Made by a program: the position numbers and the translations under genes. The notes under the pieces were generated by a model. The model was not told where the DNA came from. It was given only the letters and a program-made list of their open reading frames with translations, and searched no databases. 64,000 nt of DNA from Anthonomus grandis grandis (Eukaryota > Arthropoda > Insecta > Coleoptera > Curculionidae): NCBI RefSeq assembly GCF_022605725.1, contig NC_065567.1, forward strand, positions 39,659,127 through 39,723,126. Reading direction: 5' to 3'. Below are positions 1-12,003 of the stretch, in pieces; within the stretch, counting starts at the first letter, position 1, and the number at the start of each line of letters is the position of its first letter.

Positions 1-434
1 ACAATGTTACAAACAGAATTTTATTATTTTTAGTTTGTTATAATTTATTATATCAAAAAGAAAACATGTGTTGCTTTTTATGTTGGTCATTTTGACTTGT
101 ATTGTGTCCGATTAGATAGATTCTAAACATGTCCGGATTCGCTAAATTTTGCTTCCACTCTACCTGTTAAATGGGAAGACGATTGAAAGATTTAATTATT
201 TTTTATATGTTACTTCTCACATGTTAACTTTCAGCAGATATCCAGAATATCCAGTTTTCTAGATTGAGTATTTCAATATTTTCCCAGTCAGTTAACTTTT
301 TCATATTTTTTGAATATATTTAGGGCCAGAAAAACCTAATTTATAATATTATCTGCTTAGTAACATTTTTGCTAGAGATTTGCAAAATAATATAGCGGGT
401 TTCTTTGCTATTGTAGTAGTAGTATTAGTACAAA

Positions 435-548
435 ACATAAATAGTAGACAGTAATAAAATGCGAGAAGAGATTTGTACAACGTGTATATATTTATATTAT
501 ACAAACCTCTTCTCGCATTTTATTATTGCTACTATTTATCTATGTGTA
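435..548. repeat. Long imperfect hairpin (inverted repeat, ~45-bp arms)
   Basis: The left arm (435-480) and right arm (497-548) are near-perfect reverse complements around a 16-bp AT-rich loop. Both contain the motif AATAAAATGCGAGAAGAG or its complement. The size and structure suit a foldback MITE or a decayed palindromic element. No ORF lies inside and no clear target duplication was identified. The remainder of 1-1550 is AT-rich sequence in which I see nothing else. Confidence 0.7.
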
Positions 549-1555
549 CACAGTCACTCTTGTAAGTTATGTCATAAATGTTCAGAGAGAATTTTTACCG
601 CCAATGTAAATTTTGTCTGAAAAGCTACAATGCACCAAATCGCCCCTAGAATCCAAATATTACGTAATATATGGTGTTCTTTGTAATAATTGAATTTGAA
701 GTCAGATATTGTATTTGGAATAATCTGTATAAAAAACGCTTAACTGAACCAACTTAACTTTCTTCATAACAAAGTGAGATATCCAAAAAACAAAGGCTTA
801 GAAGAACAAATATAAAAGTTACGAAACTTTTCTTTTTATTTTAAATTAACAATTTGCATAATTTAAAGATAAAAAATAATAAATACTTGAAAACCGCCAT
901 GAGTATAATCAACGAAATTGGAACTGTGTCTATCAGCGAATAAAATCTATCAAAATGCAATAAAAACATGTTAACAGTACTTAGGGTACTGTGCCAGACA
1001 CAATAATTGTTTTTGAATAAGAATGGCGATAGCGCATGAAATTTTCAGTGTGGCTAAGATAAAAAATTAACAGCTTATGGATCTCGAAAACCATAAGAGG
1101 TACGAGGTCAGTTAAACTTATAAATATCTTAACAAAACATATATGACCAAAAAAGATTTTTTTGGAGAACAGGTTAATAAAGAAAATAATATTCTCTATG
1201 TTTATTTTAGCAAATATTAAATCAATTGAGTACTTATTGCCAATTTCAAATTAAAAATTTATTTTAAGAGAAATATTTTTGACTTAGCAAAACAAGTTAA
1301 GAATAGTTATAGCCAATATTTATTATCCTATAGAAAAATAAAATCTTCTATATAAATCAGTACCATACATGAACTCAACCTTATTTAGATTTTACAAGCG
1401 AATATAAAAGATTGGGTATTTTTAAGTAATTTTTGTCATATATTGTTTTTCATTTTATGGTCCAAAGACTAGGAAAATTAAGCTTAAAATTTATCATTTT
1501 ATTAACATTCAACAGTTATAGCATTCACATTTTTCAAATCATTGGCTACAATATA

Positions 1556-2766
1556 CAGTGTGTCCACGTTTGACTCCCAAAGAGAAACTTTTTTATTTAT
1601 GAGTTTACGAAAAAAATTGATTTTTCACAAAAACTCCTGGGTGAGTTGCATATTTTTTCTGGGTAAGGTAGCCTCACAAGTAAAAGTCCATTATTATTCG
1701 AGGCTCCTTGGCGATCGAGGAATTGGTCCTAGTCGTCGAACTGAGGATTCGGAAAAGTGCCTGAGAAGCCACTGCGCATAATAGAATGCACAGGATGACC
1801 ATCTTGTTAAAAATATGAAGTCTGTCTATCAATAAATAGCGTATTACGTAAATTATCAGAAAAAAAAATTTTGCATTTCCAAAAGTACGCTGATTGATTT
1901 TTTCATTAAAGAAATAGAGTTTAATTATCCATTGTACCTACTTGCATACCAAATGTTTACTTTTTTGGAGTAATTGTTTACTGCAAAGAATCTAAAAATG
2001 GATATTCTTGGTAATGCAAATTTTGGGAACTAACTACACCATTAGCTGTGTTGAGTCTATCAAAGACAATTATATTATAGCAAAAGTTACTAATTTGTAA
2101 GTATTTCTGACCAACCCAAAAACCAAAATTATCATTAGTCTGTTAGCATCATCAATTGTTTACAGAGTTTAAGTAAATTTAGGTTTGTGTGTCCTGATGA
2201 GTTTATTATCTGTAAAAATTTGTTGAAAGTGTGATTTACTAGCATTCCCAATTTGAGATGCTCTACTCTTTAGCGATATTTTTAGGAAATATCAAATACA
2301 ATTCAGTGTAATAGCAGCCATAGCATTTTTTTTCTTTTTAATATTTAAAATGTTTCTCCGATCTTTCTAAGTTTAAAAACAATCGATTTAACTATTTTAT
2401 GGTTAATGGTTTGATTTTTTTATTAACTATACATTCTTGTCACATACAAGTATGATTTATTTTCTACTAAATTACATTATATATTAATTAACTTTATGTT
2501 GTTAACCTGATTGTTGTTCTTAGGTATTAGTTACTGAAAATCAGCTTTTTTAAGAGTAGATAGAGTAGAAACAATTCCTCCTACGTTTCGGCATTGGGCA
2601 ACAATTGCAAAATTTTGCGATCTAAAAATTGTATCAATTACTTCTCATAAAATCATCACATAAAGAGACTTCGTTGTTATTCTTTTATATTTTTCTAAAT
2701 TCTAAACTCTCTAATCTGAAAATCTGATCGGATCGACTCTTTGGGAGTCAATTCGTAGACATACTC
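1556..2766. mobile_element. Non-autonomous DNA transposon with ~30-bp TIRs
   Basis: The left end (CAGTGTGTCCACG at 1556) and the right end (reverse complement AGAGTATGTCTACG) match over about 30 bp and share TTGACTCCCAAAGAG just inside. TA flanks both ends (1554-1555 and 2767-2768), as in Tc1/mariner-type insertion. The 1.2-kb interior has no recognisable transposase; the 79-codon open frame at 1542-1781 starts outside the element and resembles nothing I know. It is best read as a non-autonomous derivative of a TA-targeting family. The family assignment is inference. Confidence 0.6.
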
Positions 2767-2768
2767 TA

Positions 2769-5700
2769 TATTGTCAACTTAACTGAAAATTACAATATGA
2801 AAAATTAAAAACAACAAAATATATCTCGTAGTTGTCTTGTTTTTTAGGTCTATATAGTCCAGAAAAATAGAGATTTTGACTTAAAAACTAGAAAAAGAGA
2901 ATGTCCATATGACATGTCTACAAACTCTATTGTAGAGCTTAAAATTGGTAAACAATTTTCTCAGAAGACAAATTTTAATACGTCAAATTATCATTTTTGT
3001 AGAAAATCTCTGAAACACTCCGGTTGTATTAAGTATTTCAAAGATATTAAAATAATTCCAGATTGAGCAGTAAATAAGATAATCTTCACCTAATTTTTGG
3101 AAATATGCTTTCCGACTATCTCTTATTCTTTTAGAACTCCATATGCTGTTACTTAATATTTTAATAGACTTCGGTATGTTACACACATTGATAATTGAAT
3201 ATTGTACGAGTAGGTTATGTCGAGAAGTTCGATTACATGCCCGTTTTCAAGAACATACACAAATTGACCTTAACTTTCTCAGCAAGGTTAACTTGAAATA
3301 AATTATGAGATACTAAGTTAGTTACTAAGAATTTTTTTTTATTTAAAATTTATTCATTACGGATTTAAAGTTCGTATGAATATTTAGGTTAATAAAGACT
3401 TTAAGTTTAATAATCAGTAATAGCTTCAATTGTGATAATTTATCGAAACATTGGCAATTAATCTAACTTTATATTTTCTATATATTTTTAATAAAAATGT
3501 TAATTTAGATATGCAGTTAAATCTTGTATCTGTCCATCACTTCCAGCTAACCTCACTTCGATATATCAAATTGAAATATGAATTATGTGACACAATATTG
3601 TAAGCAGCGTAAAATTGTCTATATCAACCATATACCAATAGAAATTCGGCTGACATATAAGCAAAAATGTATGGTAATAATTCATTTTATTATATCCCTT
3701 ATAATATAAGAAAAAAATATATCATATTTTAAAAATAAAACTGCGGCCCAACTATTAGGTATTTATTTATTACTTATCAATTATCAACAAAAAGGTAATT
3801 TAATAGACTTTTATACATTTAAGGTGTAGAAAGATGTACTAAAAATAAACAGTGTATTCAGTTCAAAGAATTTATTTTATTAAATATAAAGAGATAATAA
3901 TTGAGCTATTTTGAAATTTCTCACGAACATTGGCAAAGGTTTTTCAAGAGTCGCACAATGAAGGCTTCCATTTGACATATAAACTAAAACTATCATCAAT
4001 AAAATACACTTCAAATATATTAACTAATATAGATATTTGGTCAATTTAATTAATTTTTTTAAGACACTTCCTTTATGTTTTTTCTGGGGTTTATGATATT
4101 AAATGTACCCAATGACCGGCGGTGTACGTTGGTCAGTCTGGTAGAATGTCTCTAATCATGATTAATGAATGTAACGATCAGTTTAATAAGTCTAAAGACG
4201 TGCTATTACAGTGACTAAATCAGTTTTTGCAAATTATCTTCTAAAAGCTAATTTAAGCTAAGTAAGAATTTCACATCACTATAATCAAAGTAAAAAATTA
4301 TTGATAAGTATGGATAAACGGAAAAAATTGGCAAAGCTTTAAAGACCTGATTTGTTCTGTATTAATGAGAGACTTAATATGAATATAATTTTGAATAATT
4401 TACACTAGTTTTGCCCTTCATTTGTTAGGCAGGTTCCTTCTAACTGAGCATTGACGACTTCTATCAGCAATGAATAGGTGTCGCTACGTTAATAAGTTAG
4501 ACATTACATTTATATGTCAATTTAGACATTATTTTTGTTTTTGAGTTGGTAACCTTTTTGTTAAATTTTCCATTTCCGCGTCCACATATTATAATCTTGT
4601 AAATTATGTTTCACGTATTATACTTTGACACTGTAGATTTTACATTTCAATTTATGCAGCAATATTTCGGTATTTTCTTGAAAAAAAAGGTGATTTTTTT
4701 CAATCAAAGTAAGATTAGTTGGAGATGGGCAGAAGTTAATTATTGCAAAATTAAACTTTCCTTTGTATATTAAAATTAACGTTTTGTTTTAAGACAATCA
4801 TTAACGAATGTTTTTATTGAAATGCAAGCACTGCATAATCATTTAATTGCAAGCGTTCTAAAATTTTAAATAATATAATAAAACTAACAAATTTAATAAA
4901 ATCAACATTTTTACACATTATTGCCTTAACTAAAAAGTATTTAAATTGAAGCCTCACAGAATTATTAAGAACCTTTATCATCATTCGAGATATAAAATCT
5001 CTAGTGATTCAAGAACTGGCCTTAATGAAATTTTGTTAATTACACTATCACTATTAAGACTTCATAGCAAAAAAGGGCTATTCTACATAACGGCTAAAAC
5101 TATATAGTATTCTATATACTATACTATAAATGTTAGGGACTCATTTTCTAATATCTGATCATGTTTATACTAAAGCATAAGATAATTAAACTTATGAAGT
5201 AATATTCAAAAAAATACCAGAAAACGCTTAATCCAAACCATTATTTAATAATATTGCTCTGTATTGACACTAAATGGTTGGATTTTTTTCCAATTTGATT
5301 TTTTTTTAGATTTGAGTTATCACCCTAAAATATAAGTTCTGTTGCTTAAAATATAAATGAAAAATGTTGTTCTTTAATATATACACACTAGTAGTACATA
5401 CCAAAGATTATCATATAAGTAGTTTGTATATAATATCTGATGTGGTTTTGTATTCTTTGATTTAACACGTTAACTATTTAAATTGCATGATATATTAGTA
5501 GAATGAATAATTTAGTTGTGTACTTGATTGTTAGCCTAACAGCCCGAATTTAAGACAAAAACTTTCAAGGTAGCTTAAAGTCAAATTCAGTAAGCAAAAT
5601 AAATGAACCTTAAAGTTACGCGTATTAAGGAATTATTTGTCAGTTGCCACAAGTAAAATAACTAATTGATTCGAGTTTTTGCAAAAATATTGTAACTTTT

Positions 5701-6026
5701 ATTATTTATTTTAGCATATGCTGTATTTGTTAACAGGTGCTATAAATGTTTTTTTGACTTTAAGATATATTCATTAAATTGATAATTTTAAAATTTAACT
5801 GAGCCAGTTTGGTAGAAGTAGATTAAACATAATTGATTGTATTTTTGGAGCAATTAAACCAAACAGCATGCATACAAACTAAATGCAAATATTTGCCAAC
5901 TTTTTTCGGCACATTTTCTTAAATGTTGCATGCTAGTTGGTGCTCATTAGTTTTATGTTACTAACAGCTTGTACTGCAAATATGTTGTTAAACTATAAAA
6001 TATATTATAATCTATAAAAAACTTAG
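2769..6026. other. AT-rich non-coding stretch, possible intron
   Basis: I see no credible coding frame, transposon protein fragment or RNA gene here. It ends at an acceptor-like AG directly before the open frame at 6027, so it may be the last intron of that gene. The short minus-strand open frame at 2983-3186 has no family resemblance and is probably chance. Confidence 0.4.
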
Positions 6027-6212
6027 GTGGATGTAATTCAGGAGAATACGACTACTGGTGCCCCAACTACTACAACGCCTGCCGAAGAAATGAACGATGA
6101 CGACTACACCATGGAAAGTTCAACCCATCTTGATTGGGATGATTCCACTGGGCTCCCCGACATTTCCAAAAATTTTGCCGAAAGCGATCATACGCAATCA
6201 AACTCTGACTGA
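6027..6212 (+). CDS. Probable terminal coding exon of an unidentified gene
   Basis: An open frame begins directly after an acceptor-like sequence (…aaacttag) and runs 61 codons to TGA at 6210-6212. It starts with GTG, not ATG, so it makes sense only as an exon continuing from upstream. The peptide is Thr-rich near its start (TTTGAPTTTTPAEE) and then strongly acidic, with DDDY, LDWDDS and a polar C-terminus ending in SNSD. It has no transmembrane segment. Acidic Ser/Thr-rich tails of this kind occur at the cytoplasmic ends of membrane proteins, but I do not recognise the family. Base composition is clearly less AT-rich than the flanks, which supports real coding. The rest of the gene was not found in the window. 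The 3' UTR probably follows to about 6300. Confidence 0.5.
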   Translation: MDVIQENTTTGAPTTTTPAEEMNDDDYTMESSTHLDWDDSTGLPDISKNFAESDHTQSNSD

Positions 6213-8405
6213 CTATAGTCCTGTTCACAATTTTAAATTGAATAATTTATTTCTGCTATTTATTGTTTGTATTTGTATATAGTAATTCCTAGTAAATATA
6301 CCTCAACTATATAAGAAATTTTCTCTTTCATCATATTATGTAGAATATATAAATCGACTATTTGGAATATGATTATTGTTAAATGCATACAGTATTTTAG
6401 CGATAAAGTTGGTAAGGATGTTTTTTTTTTGTAAAAATATTTTATTAGGTAATGTTTAAAAATATTAGCGTATTTCTTTTAATGTAATGTCAAACACCAA
6501 ATTAAGATTACAGTTAAGAAGGCAAATCTAAAGTAATTATTGTTACTTGTCGCTTTTGAATTGGTAATAGATGTAGTACTAAAACCTGTACAAAAAAACA
6601 CACATATTTCAAATATTTTGAACATATTAACTTATTAACTATTTTACCCTGCACACATAAAGTTAATAGGAAAAATAACAATCTCACTTTATCCAGTAAG
6701 GATAATTTAAGATAATATCAATAAACAGATTATTATGTTTCTCTTTTTATAACGTTTTTAAAGCTTGTATAAAATGCAGTTAAAATAACGCATTTTAATT
6801 AAAGTTTAGCACCTTAAAAGAATAAAATGCTAAATGAAAAAAATGTTGACATTTCTAACACTACTACACTAATTATAATAGTTATATATATAAAGAGTAT
6901 ATATTTTGTATTATAAATAGATCAAGAAGCAAAGTATAGGGTGCTAATTTTTGATTGTACCTTTTCGTAAAAGTAAGATTAATACGTTAAAATAAAAAAT
7001 TTTCTGTCAAATAGTAATGAAGATACAATTGTTATTTATAACTTATAACAGAAAGGTAATTTATTAAGGCAAAAATTGATATAGAATAGATTCTAGTGCT
7101 TCTTCTAAAACTACAAGTTTTCAGATCATACTCTAGGTTTTACATGAATCTTAGTAATATATTGTTTCATAGGTAATATCTCTAATACATCTATTACTTA
7201 TTCAAAATACACTTATTATTATTAAGTTTTATGTCATTTTCCAAATAATTGATTAGATGTGTAAATCACATTTATCACTTAAAGAATCTCAAATTAAATG
7301 TTTCCGTAACACTCGATTGTCTTTTTCTTCTTACTCTATTTTGTAAGAACTGAAATAAAATAAATATGCTGTGACTTATTGGATATACATTATATATAAT
7401 ACGCTTAGGACCAGATCTTGTTTTTTGTATTTTATGTAGATATTCATCTAGTTATAAAAAAAAGATCGTGAACTAATAGTTTTATTTTTTGAGCGGACAG
7501 AAATACTCCTTTACAATATAATTATGCTAATTATTGTAATAGTGCTATACGTTTAGTATCATTTGATACTTCCGAAAATTTTAATTATTTGCGCATAAAT
7601 TAGGTTTACCAAAAAACTAGGTAAGTTAAAATCCTAATTCAACTTGTAGGCAATACTTACCATTATCAGTCAGTATTATGTAAAAATAGTTTAATTTAAA
7701 AAATGAATAAATTAAGTAACATATTTAATTTAGTAGTTCTTTTATTTAAAAAAAAGTCTCGACAGTTCCGATATAAGAGAATTAAATATTATTCGAATTA
7801 TAATGATAAAAATTAAAGAATCAACAAATGATGCAACAATATTAAACAACATCCTTTTAAAAACCTGAGATTTGGCAAAAACGTCATGACTAAGGAAAAA
7901 ATTTATAATCAAATAATGTAAACCTTATAATTCGGCAAGTTCTGATAGAATTATCCTATCTATACTCACATGGTGTATTGCCATTTTTATATAGTTATTT
8001 CAGTCATCAGGCAATAATAATTACCTAATGTTATTCATACAAAACTAGAAAACCAAATCCAAATCTGCCTACTCTTTTTAGCATAAGACTAAGTCTTTTT
8101 AATGACTTCAGATAATTGTCATTTTAGTCAAAGTACGAACCTGTGCGGGATCTTGGTCTAAAAGGCAAAAGGGAATTGTAACAATACCTAATGGCATTGG
8201 AACTATCACTTTACGCTTACTATAAACTACAACTACTATAACAACCTATAATGCTGAAAACTATAATAAACCTGGTGCCTCTTAATCCCTTTCTACAGTT
8301 TGAATCTCAGGTTGCACCATACGGATTTAACTGAAAAGGAACGTAAAGAGGTAATAGTTAAGTAGAAACGTATCATCCATTTTTCACTAAGAGACCAAAC
8401 GAAAA
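6213..8405. other. Intergenic or 3' UTR stretch without recognised features
   Basis: After the stop codon at 6212 this AT-rich stretch probably begins with the 3' UTR of the upstream exon. I see no further coding frame, RNA gene or element end before the inverted arm of the Penelope-like element. Confidence 0.4.
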
Positions 8406-8467
8406 CAAAACAAAGGTAAAAACACAAAGTCACGGTCTCATCAAATCTATATAATTTTTTAAAGCTA

Positions 8468-8500
8468 CACGTGTTGCGCTCCTATCGGAGCATCATCAGG
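8468..8500 (-). ncRNA. Hammerhead ribozyme-like motif, left inverted PLE arm
   Basis: On the minus strand this repeats CTGATGA and the GCTCC-GATA-GGAGC stem, but the following GAAA of the right arm is replaced by GCAA. GAAA is part of the invariant catalytic core, so this copy is predicted to be inactive. Confidence 0.55.
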
Positions 8501-8673
8501 CCTAAAAAATACATTAAGATATTTTTCACAAAACAAAAAGAACGCTTATAAAACTCATTACCTAGACCTACACAGATCACATTACAACTAACAACAAAAA
8601 AAAGCTAGGTTAAGTTAACAATTCCCACCATAGATAAAAATATATGCTTAAAAAAAAAATAAAAAAGTAAAAT

Positions 8674-8745
8674 GTCACCAGTGGGGAACGATCCAGTAAC
8701 CTTTAGATTCACAGGCGCGCGTCTAACCCATAGGCCACCAAGCAA
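8674..8745 (-). other. tRNA-like block, inverted copy
   Basis: Minus-strand counterpart of the block at 10943-11010, with one visible substitution (GTTACTGG for GTTGCTGG). Both box-like segments are kept. Confidence 0.4.
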
Positions 8746-9150
8746 CATGATCAAAAATGGAACACAATCCGAACTATACTAATAAGTGTGAATATAAGTA
8801 AACAATCTTTACAATAAAAATTAAAAATATCTAAAATCGAAAAAGAAAAAAGAAGAAAAGACCTTTTAAGAGAGGTTGTTATAAATGAGGTGAAGTTCAA
8901 ACGTGAAAACATTGTTCACACACACAAGGATAGGGCTCTTCTTAGCTTTAGTTATTTCCATTTTTTCTAACAAGTCCAGTTTTTTGCTTTTTGAGCATTC
9001 ATGCAAAATATCCGCTCTCTAAGTTAAAGAAAAACCATGTGAGGAGGCCAATAAATGATTTGCAAACGCCGATTTAGTTTCGGTCATGTCAGTATCCCTA
9101 TACCTGTCCACCAAACTTGTATGTTCCTTTATATAAAAAATCACGATTAA

Positions 9151-10824
9151 ATCCTTTCGAAAGCTGACAAGGGTAATTGCCTGATTATACTTAAGAGGGA
9201 TGATTACATAGAGAAGGTTTTGGATTTTTTGGGTTCGGGTGACTTTGTTAATGTAAACAAAGATCCTACTAGCTCTTTTTTCTCCAAGGTTAAACAAACC
9301 CTTAATAGGTGTAATCTGACTTTAGAATTTTTTCATACTAGGAAAGAAAAATTATAGCCTATGAATCCCGGAACTCCTCTCCTCTACGGCCTTCCTAAAA
9401 TCCATAAACCCAATCTCCCTATTAGGCCAGTAGTATCGTTTGTAAACTCACCTTGTTACAACTTGTCAGCCTGGTTAAATACTACACTCAGAGATGTAAC
9501 TAGTTTCAGAAGTACTTATTCCACAAAAAATTAAGTAGAGTTGATAAATTTTTTAAAAAATATCTGCATACCAAAGGGTTCAAAACTAATTTCTCTGGAC
9601 GTTAAGAACTTATTTCCAAGCATTCCACCTGGTGATTGCCTTGATCTAGTCAGGTCCCTTTTGCTTAAGTCACCGCTTGACAGATTTATTGGCGATGATC
9701 TTTTAACACTCCTCAAGCTAGTACTTGATCAGAATTTTTTCGTTTTCAACAACAGGTTTTTTAGACAAGTGACTGGACTAGCAATGGGGTCTTGCCTCTC
9801 TCCTCTTCTCAGTGAGATTTTTATGCACCATTTGGAGAAAAGGATTGTCAATGGGAAGTTTGGTGCTTTTCTCACTGTATATAGGAGATACGTGGATGAT
9901 ATTTTTGTGGTATGGAATGGAAATGATCTGGAATTGGCGGATTTCCTCATTTCTATAAACTCTCTTCACGCAAATATCTCGTTTACCATTGAAGAAGAAA
10001 GAGACGGAAAGTTACCTTTTCTTGATGTTCTTATTTCAAAAAATACCAACAAACTTGAATTTGAGATCTACCGCAAACCCACCACTACGGACAATGTCAT
10101 CCAATACTCCTCTTATTCCTACAAATTTGCCTCTTTTAATTCCCTTTTCTATCGCCTTTTCAACATCTCCCTTTCTAGAAAAGCTTTCCTTGATAAACTA
10201 AATATAATTAAACATGTTGCTTTTAATAATGGTTTTCTACTTGATATAATTAATCGCCTTTATTCTAAATTCTATAATAAATACAAACTTACTTACAATT
10301 TAATCCATCTTAATAATGAAAATAGTAATCTTTTTAGATCAATGTCATTTTTTGGTAATATTTCTTTTCAGCTTGCAAAGTTTTTCAAGTCTACAAATCT
10401 TACAATTGCTTTTAAAACTACAAACAGTTTAAAAAGTTAGCTAGTTAGTACAATAAATAAGGCAGATTTCTTTTCAAAATCAGGAGTATATTCATTAAGA
10501 TGTAATGACTGTAATGCCATTTACATAGGGCAATCGGGGAGAAAAATTTCCACCAGAATAAAGGAACATACAAGTTTGGTGGACAGGTATAGGGATATTG
10601 ACATGACTGAAACTAAATCGGCATTTGCAAATCATTTATTGGCCTCCTCACATGGTTTTTCTTTAACTCAGGGAGCGGATATTTTGCATGAGTGCTCAAA
10701 AGGCAAAAAACTGGACTTGTTAGAAAAAATGGAAATAACTAAAGCTAAGAAGAGCCCTGTCCTTTTGTGTGTGAACGATATTTCCACGTTTGAACCTCAC
10801 CTCATTTATAACAACCTCTCTTAA
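9151..10824 (+). pseudogene. Penelope-type reverse transcriptase with GIY-YIG endonuclease (three in-frame stops)
   Basis: One reading frame gives a PLE polyprotein missing its extreme N-terminus. Reading order: SKADKGN (RT N-terminal motif, about 9157), YGLPKIHKP (9393), SLDVKNLFPSIP (motif A), TGLAMGSCLSPLLSEIF (motif B), YVDDIF (catalytic motif C), GKLPFLDVLI (motif D region) and YRKPTTTDN. After the RT the frame continues into a GIY-YIG nuclease with GVY, CNDCNAIYIGQSGR and RIKEH. In the family this domain nicks target DNA and the RT primes there. In-frame stops are at 9355-9357, 9532-9534 and 10438-10440, with no frame changes between them. The longest uninterrupted part is 9541-10437. 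The cause is decay by point mutation, since the catalytic YVDD is intact. Confidence 0.85.
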
Positions 10825-10942
10825 AAGGTCTTTTCTTCTTTTTCAATTTTAGATATTTTTAATTTTTATTGTGAAGATTGTTTACTTATATTCACACTTA
10901 TTAGTATAGTTCGGATTGTTTTCCATTTTTGATCATGTTGCT

Positions 10943-11010
10943 TGGTGGCCTATGGGTTAGACGCGCGCCTGTGAATCTAAAGGTTGCTGGATCGTTCCCC
11001 ACTGGTGACA
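10943..11010 (+). other. tRNA-like block inside the PLE arm
   Basis: A GC-rich block in AT-rich DNA. TGGCCTATGGGTTAGACG resembles an A box (D-arm) and GGATCGTTCCC, about 40 bp on, resembles a degenerate B box (T-arm; 8 of 11 positions by eye). An inverted copy lies at 8674-8745. It is too degenerate for a functional tRNA. It could be a SINE-like internal RNA polymerase III promoter or just a structured tail. Confidence 0.4.
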
Positions 11011-11189
11011 TTTTACATTTTTAATTTTATTTTTTTTTTTAAGCATATATTTTTATCTATGGTGGGAATTGTTAACTTAACCTAGCTTTTCTTTTGTTGT
11101 TAGTTGTAATGTGATCTATGTAGGTCTAGGTAATGAGTTTTATAAGCGTTCTTTTTGTTTTGTGAAAAATATCTTAATGTATTTTTTAG

Positions 11190-11226
11190 GCCTGATGATG
11201 CTCCGATAGGAGCGAAAAACGTGTAG
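11190..11226 (+). ncRNA. Hammerhead ribozyme-like motif, right PLE arm
   Basis: The core CTGATGA (11192-11198) is followed by a stem II of GCTCC-GATA-GGAGC and then GAAAA, the hammerhead layout of CUGANGA, stem II and GAAA. PLE pseudo-LTRs are known to carry hammerhead ribozymes. There is one extra U between the core and stem II. I could not define stems I and III or the cleavage site with certainty, so activity is unproven. Confidence 0.6.
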
Positions 11227-11853
11227 CTTTAAAAAATTATATGGATTTGATGAGACCGTGACTTTGTGTTTTTACCTTTGTTTTGGTAATAGTTTAGAAC
11301 TAAGACATGCACCAGGCCTATGGAACCCAAACTTACCTAAAAATAGGTACATATATGACAATTACTCACTACCTAAATTATTTAAATTATATCTTTAAGG
11401 GCAACCCAAATGACAGATACCAAAACAATACTGAAAGCACTAAGCAAAGTAAAAACAAGAAGTGCTCTGTTAAACGGTGCTGAACATGATTTTCTAGGAC
11501 ATTAAAATGATAATCAAATCAACAAAATGGTAAAGTGAGAATTCAGAAAACAAAATCGCAGATACAATAACCAAGAGGGCGTCTAGTCGCACTCTTATCA
11601 TTTAGAACCAATGCTCCTCATGACTCATTGGTGTTACGCGCTGTAGGAAACAACTTAGTAAGGATGCACTTAACAAATAGAAAATAAAGGTAGATAGCTT
11701 TAAAGAAAATGCAAAAATTCACAAAAAAATTCAACTCCAAATACGCTAGCCAAATAGTTGAAGACAACTATTCAAAAAGAAACCTAAAAAAAATTCTAAC
11801 CGAGATATTAACAGGCTAAAAGAACTGAACACTTTTTTTTGTTATTATTCAAA

Positions 11854-12003
11854 ACCGTTTATTTATTATTATTATTTTTTGTTATTTTTAATTTTCTTTA
11901 TTTACAATCTATTGTTGACAAGGATGAATAAAGATGGCGTATTTTTGTCAACAATAGAATATAAATTAAAAATAAAAAAATCATAATAACAAATAAAGGG
12001 TGT
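11854..12003. repeat. Long imperfect hairpin (~60-bp arms)
   Basis: The left arm ends in CTATTGTTGACAA (11921) and the right arm begins with TTGTCAACAATAG (11945). Outward, both arms consist of complementary ATTTTTAATTTT/AAATTAAAAAT and TTATTATT/AATAATAA tracts to 11854 and 12003. The loop is about 23 bp. It fits a foldback element or MITE; no proteins and no clear target duplication. Confidence 0.6.

Larger units (their letters stand above)
8406..9132 (-). repeat. Left inverted arm of the PLE
   Basis: Reverse-complement copy of 10560-11285 with scattered substitutions. The breakpoint at 9132 falls inside the GIY-YIG coding segment, so the antisense frame here reads the same C-terminal peptide (RIKEH… equivalent) and then hits a stop. 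Sequence outside CAAAACAAAGG at the outer edge is unrelated on the two sides. Confidence 0.85.
8406..11285 (+). mobile_element. Penelope-like retroelement (PLE) with inverted partial copy at its 5' side
   Basis: A single 2.9-kb unit. The plus-strand body (about 9133-11285) encodes a Penelope-type reverse transcriptase and a C-terminal GIY-YIG endonuclease. To its left lies an inverted copy of its own 3' 726 bp (8406-9132 against 10560-11285). Such inverted or tandem partial copies (pseudo-LTRs) are characteristic of PLEs and arise during retrotransposition. The inverted copy carries its own substitutions, including a C-to-T change that makes an in-frame stop in the GIY-YIG segment near 9022. 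Both arms carry a hammerhead-like motif and a tRNA-like block. The body has three in-frame stops, so the copy is dead. Confidence 0.85.
10560..11285 (+). repeat. Right arm of the PLE (3' coding end, UTR and tail)
   Basis: Matches the reverse complement of 8406-9132. It includes the last ~88 codons of the GIY-YIG domain, a tRNA-like block (about 10943-11010), a T-rich tract and the hammerhead-like motif (11190-11226). Confidence 0.85.
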
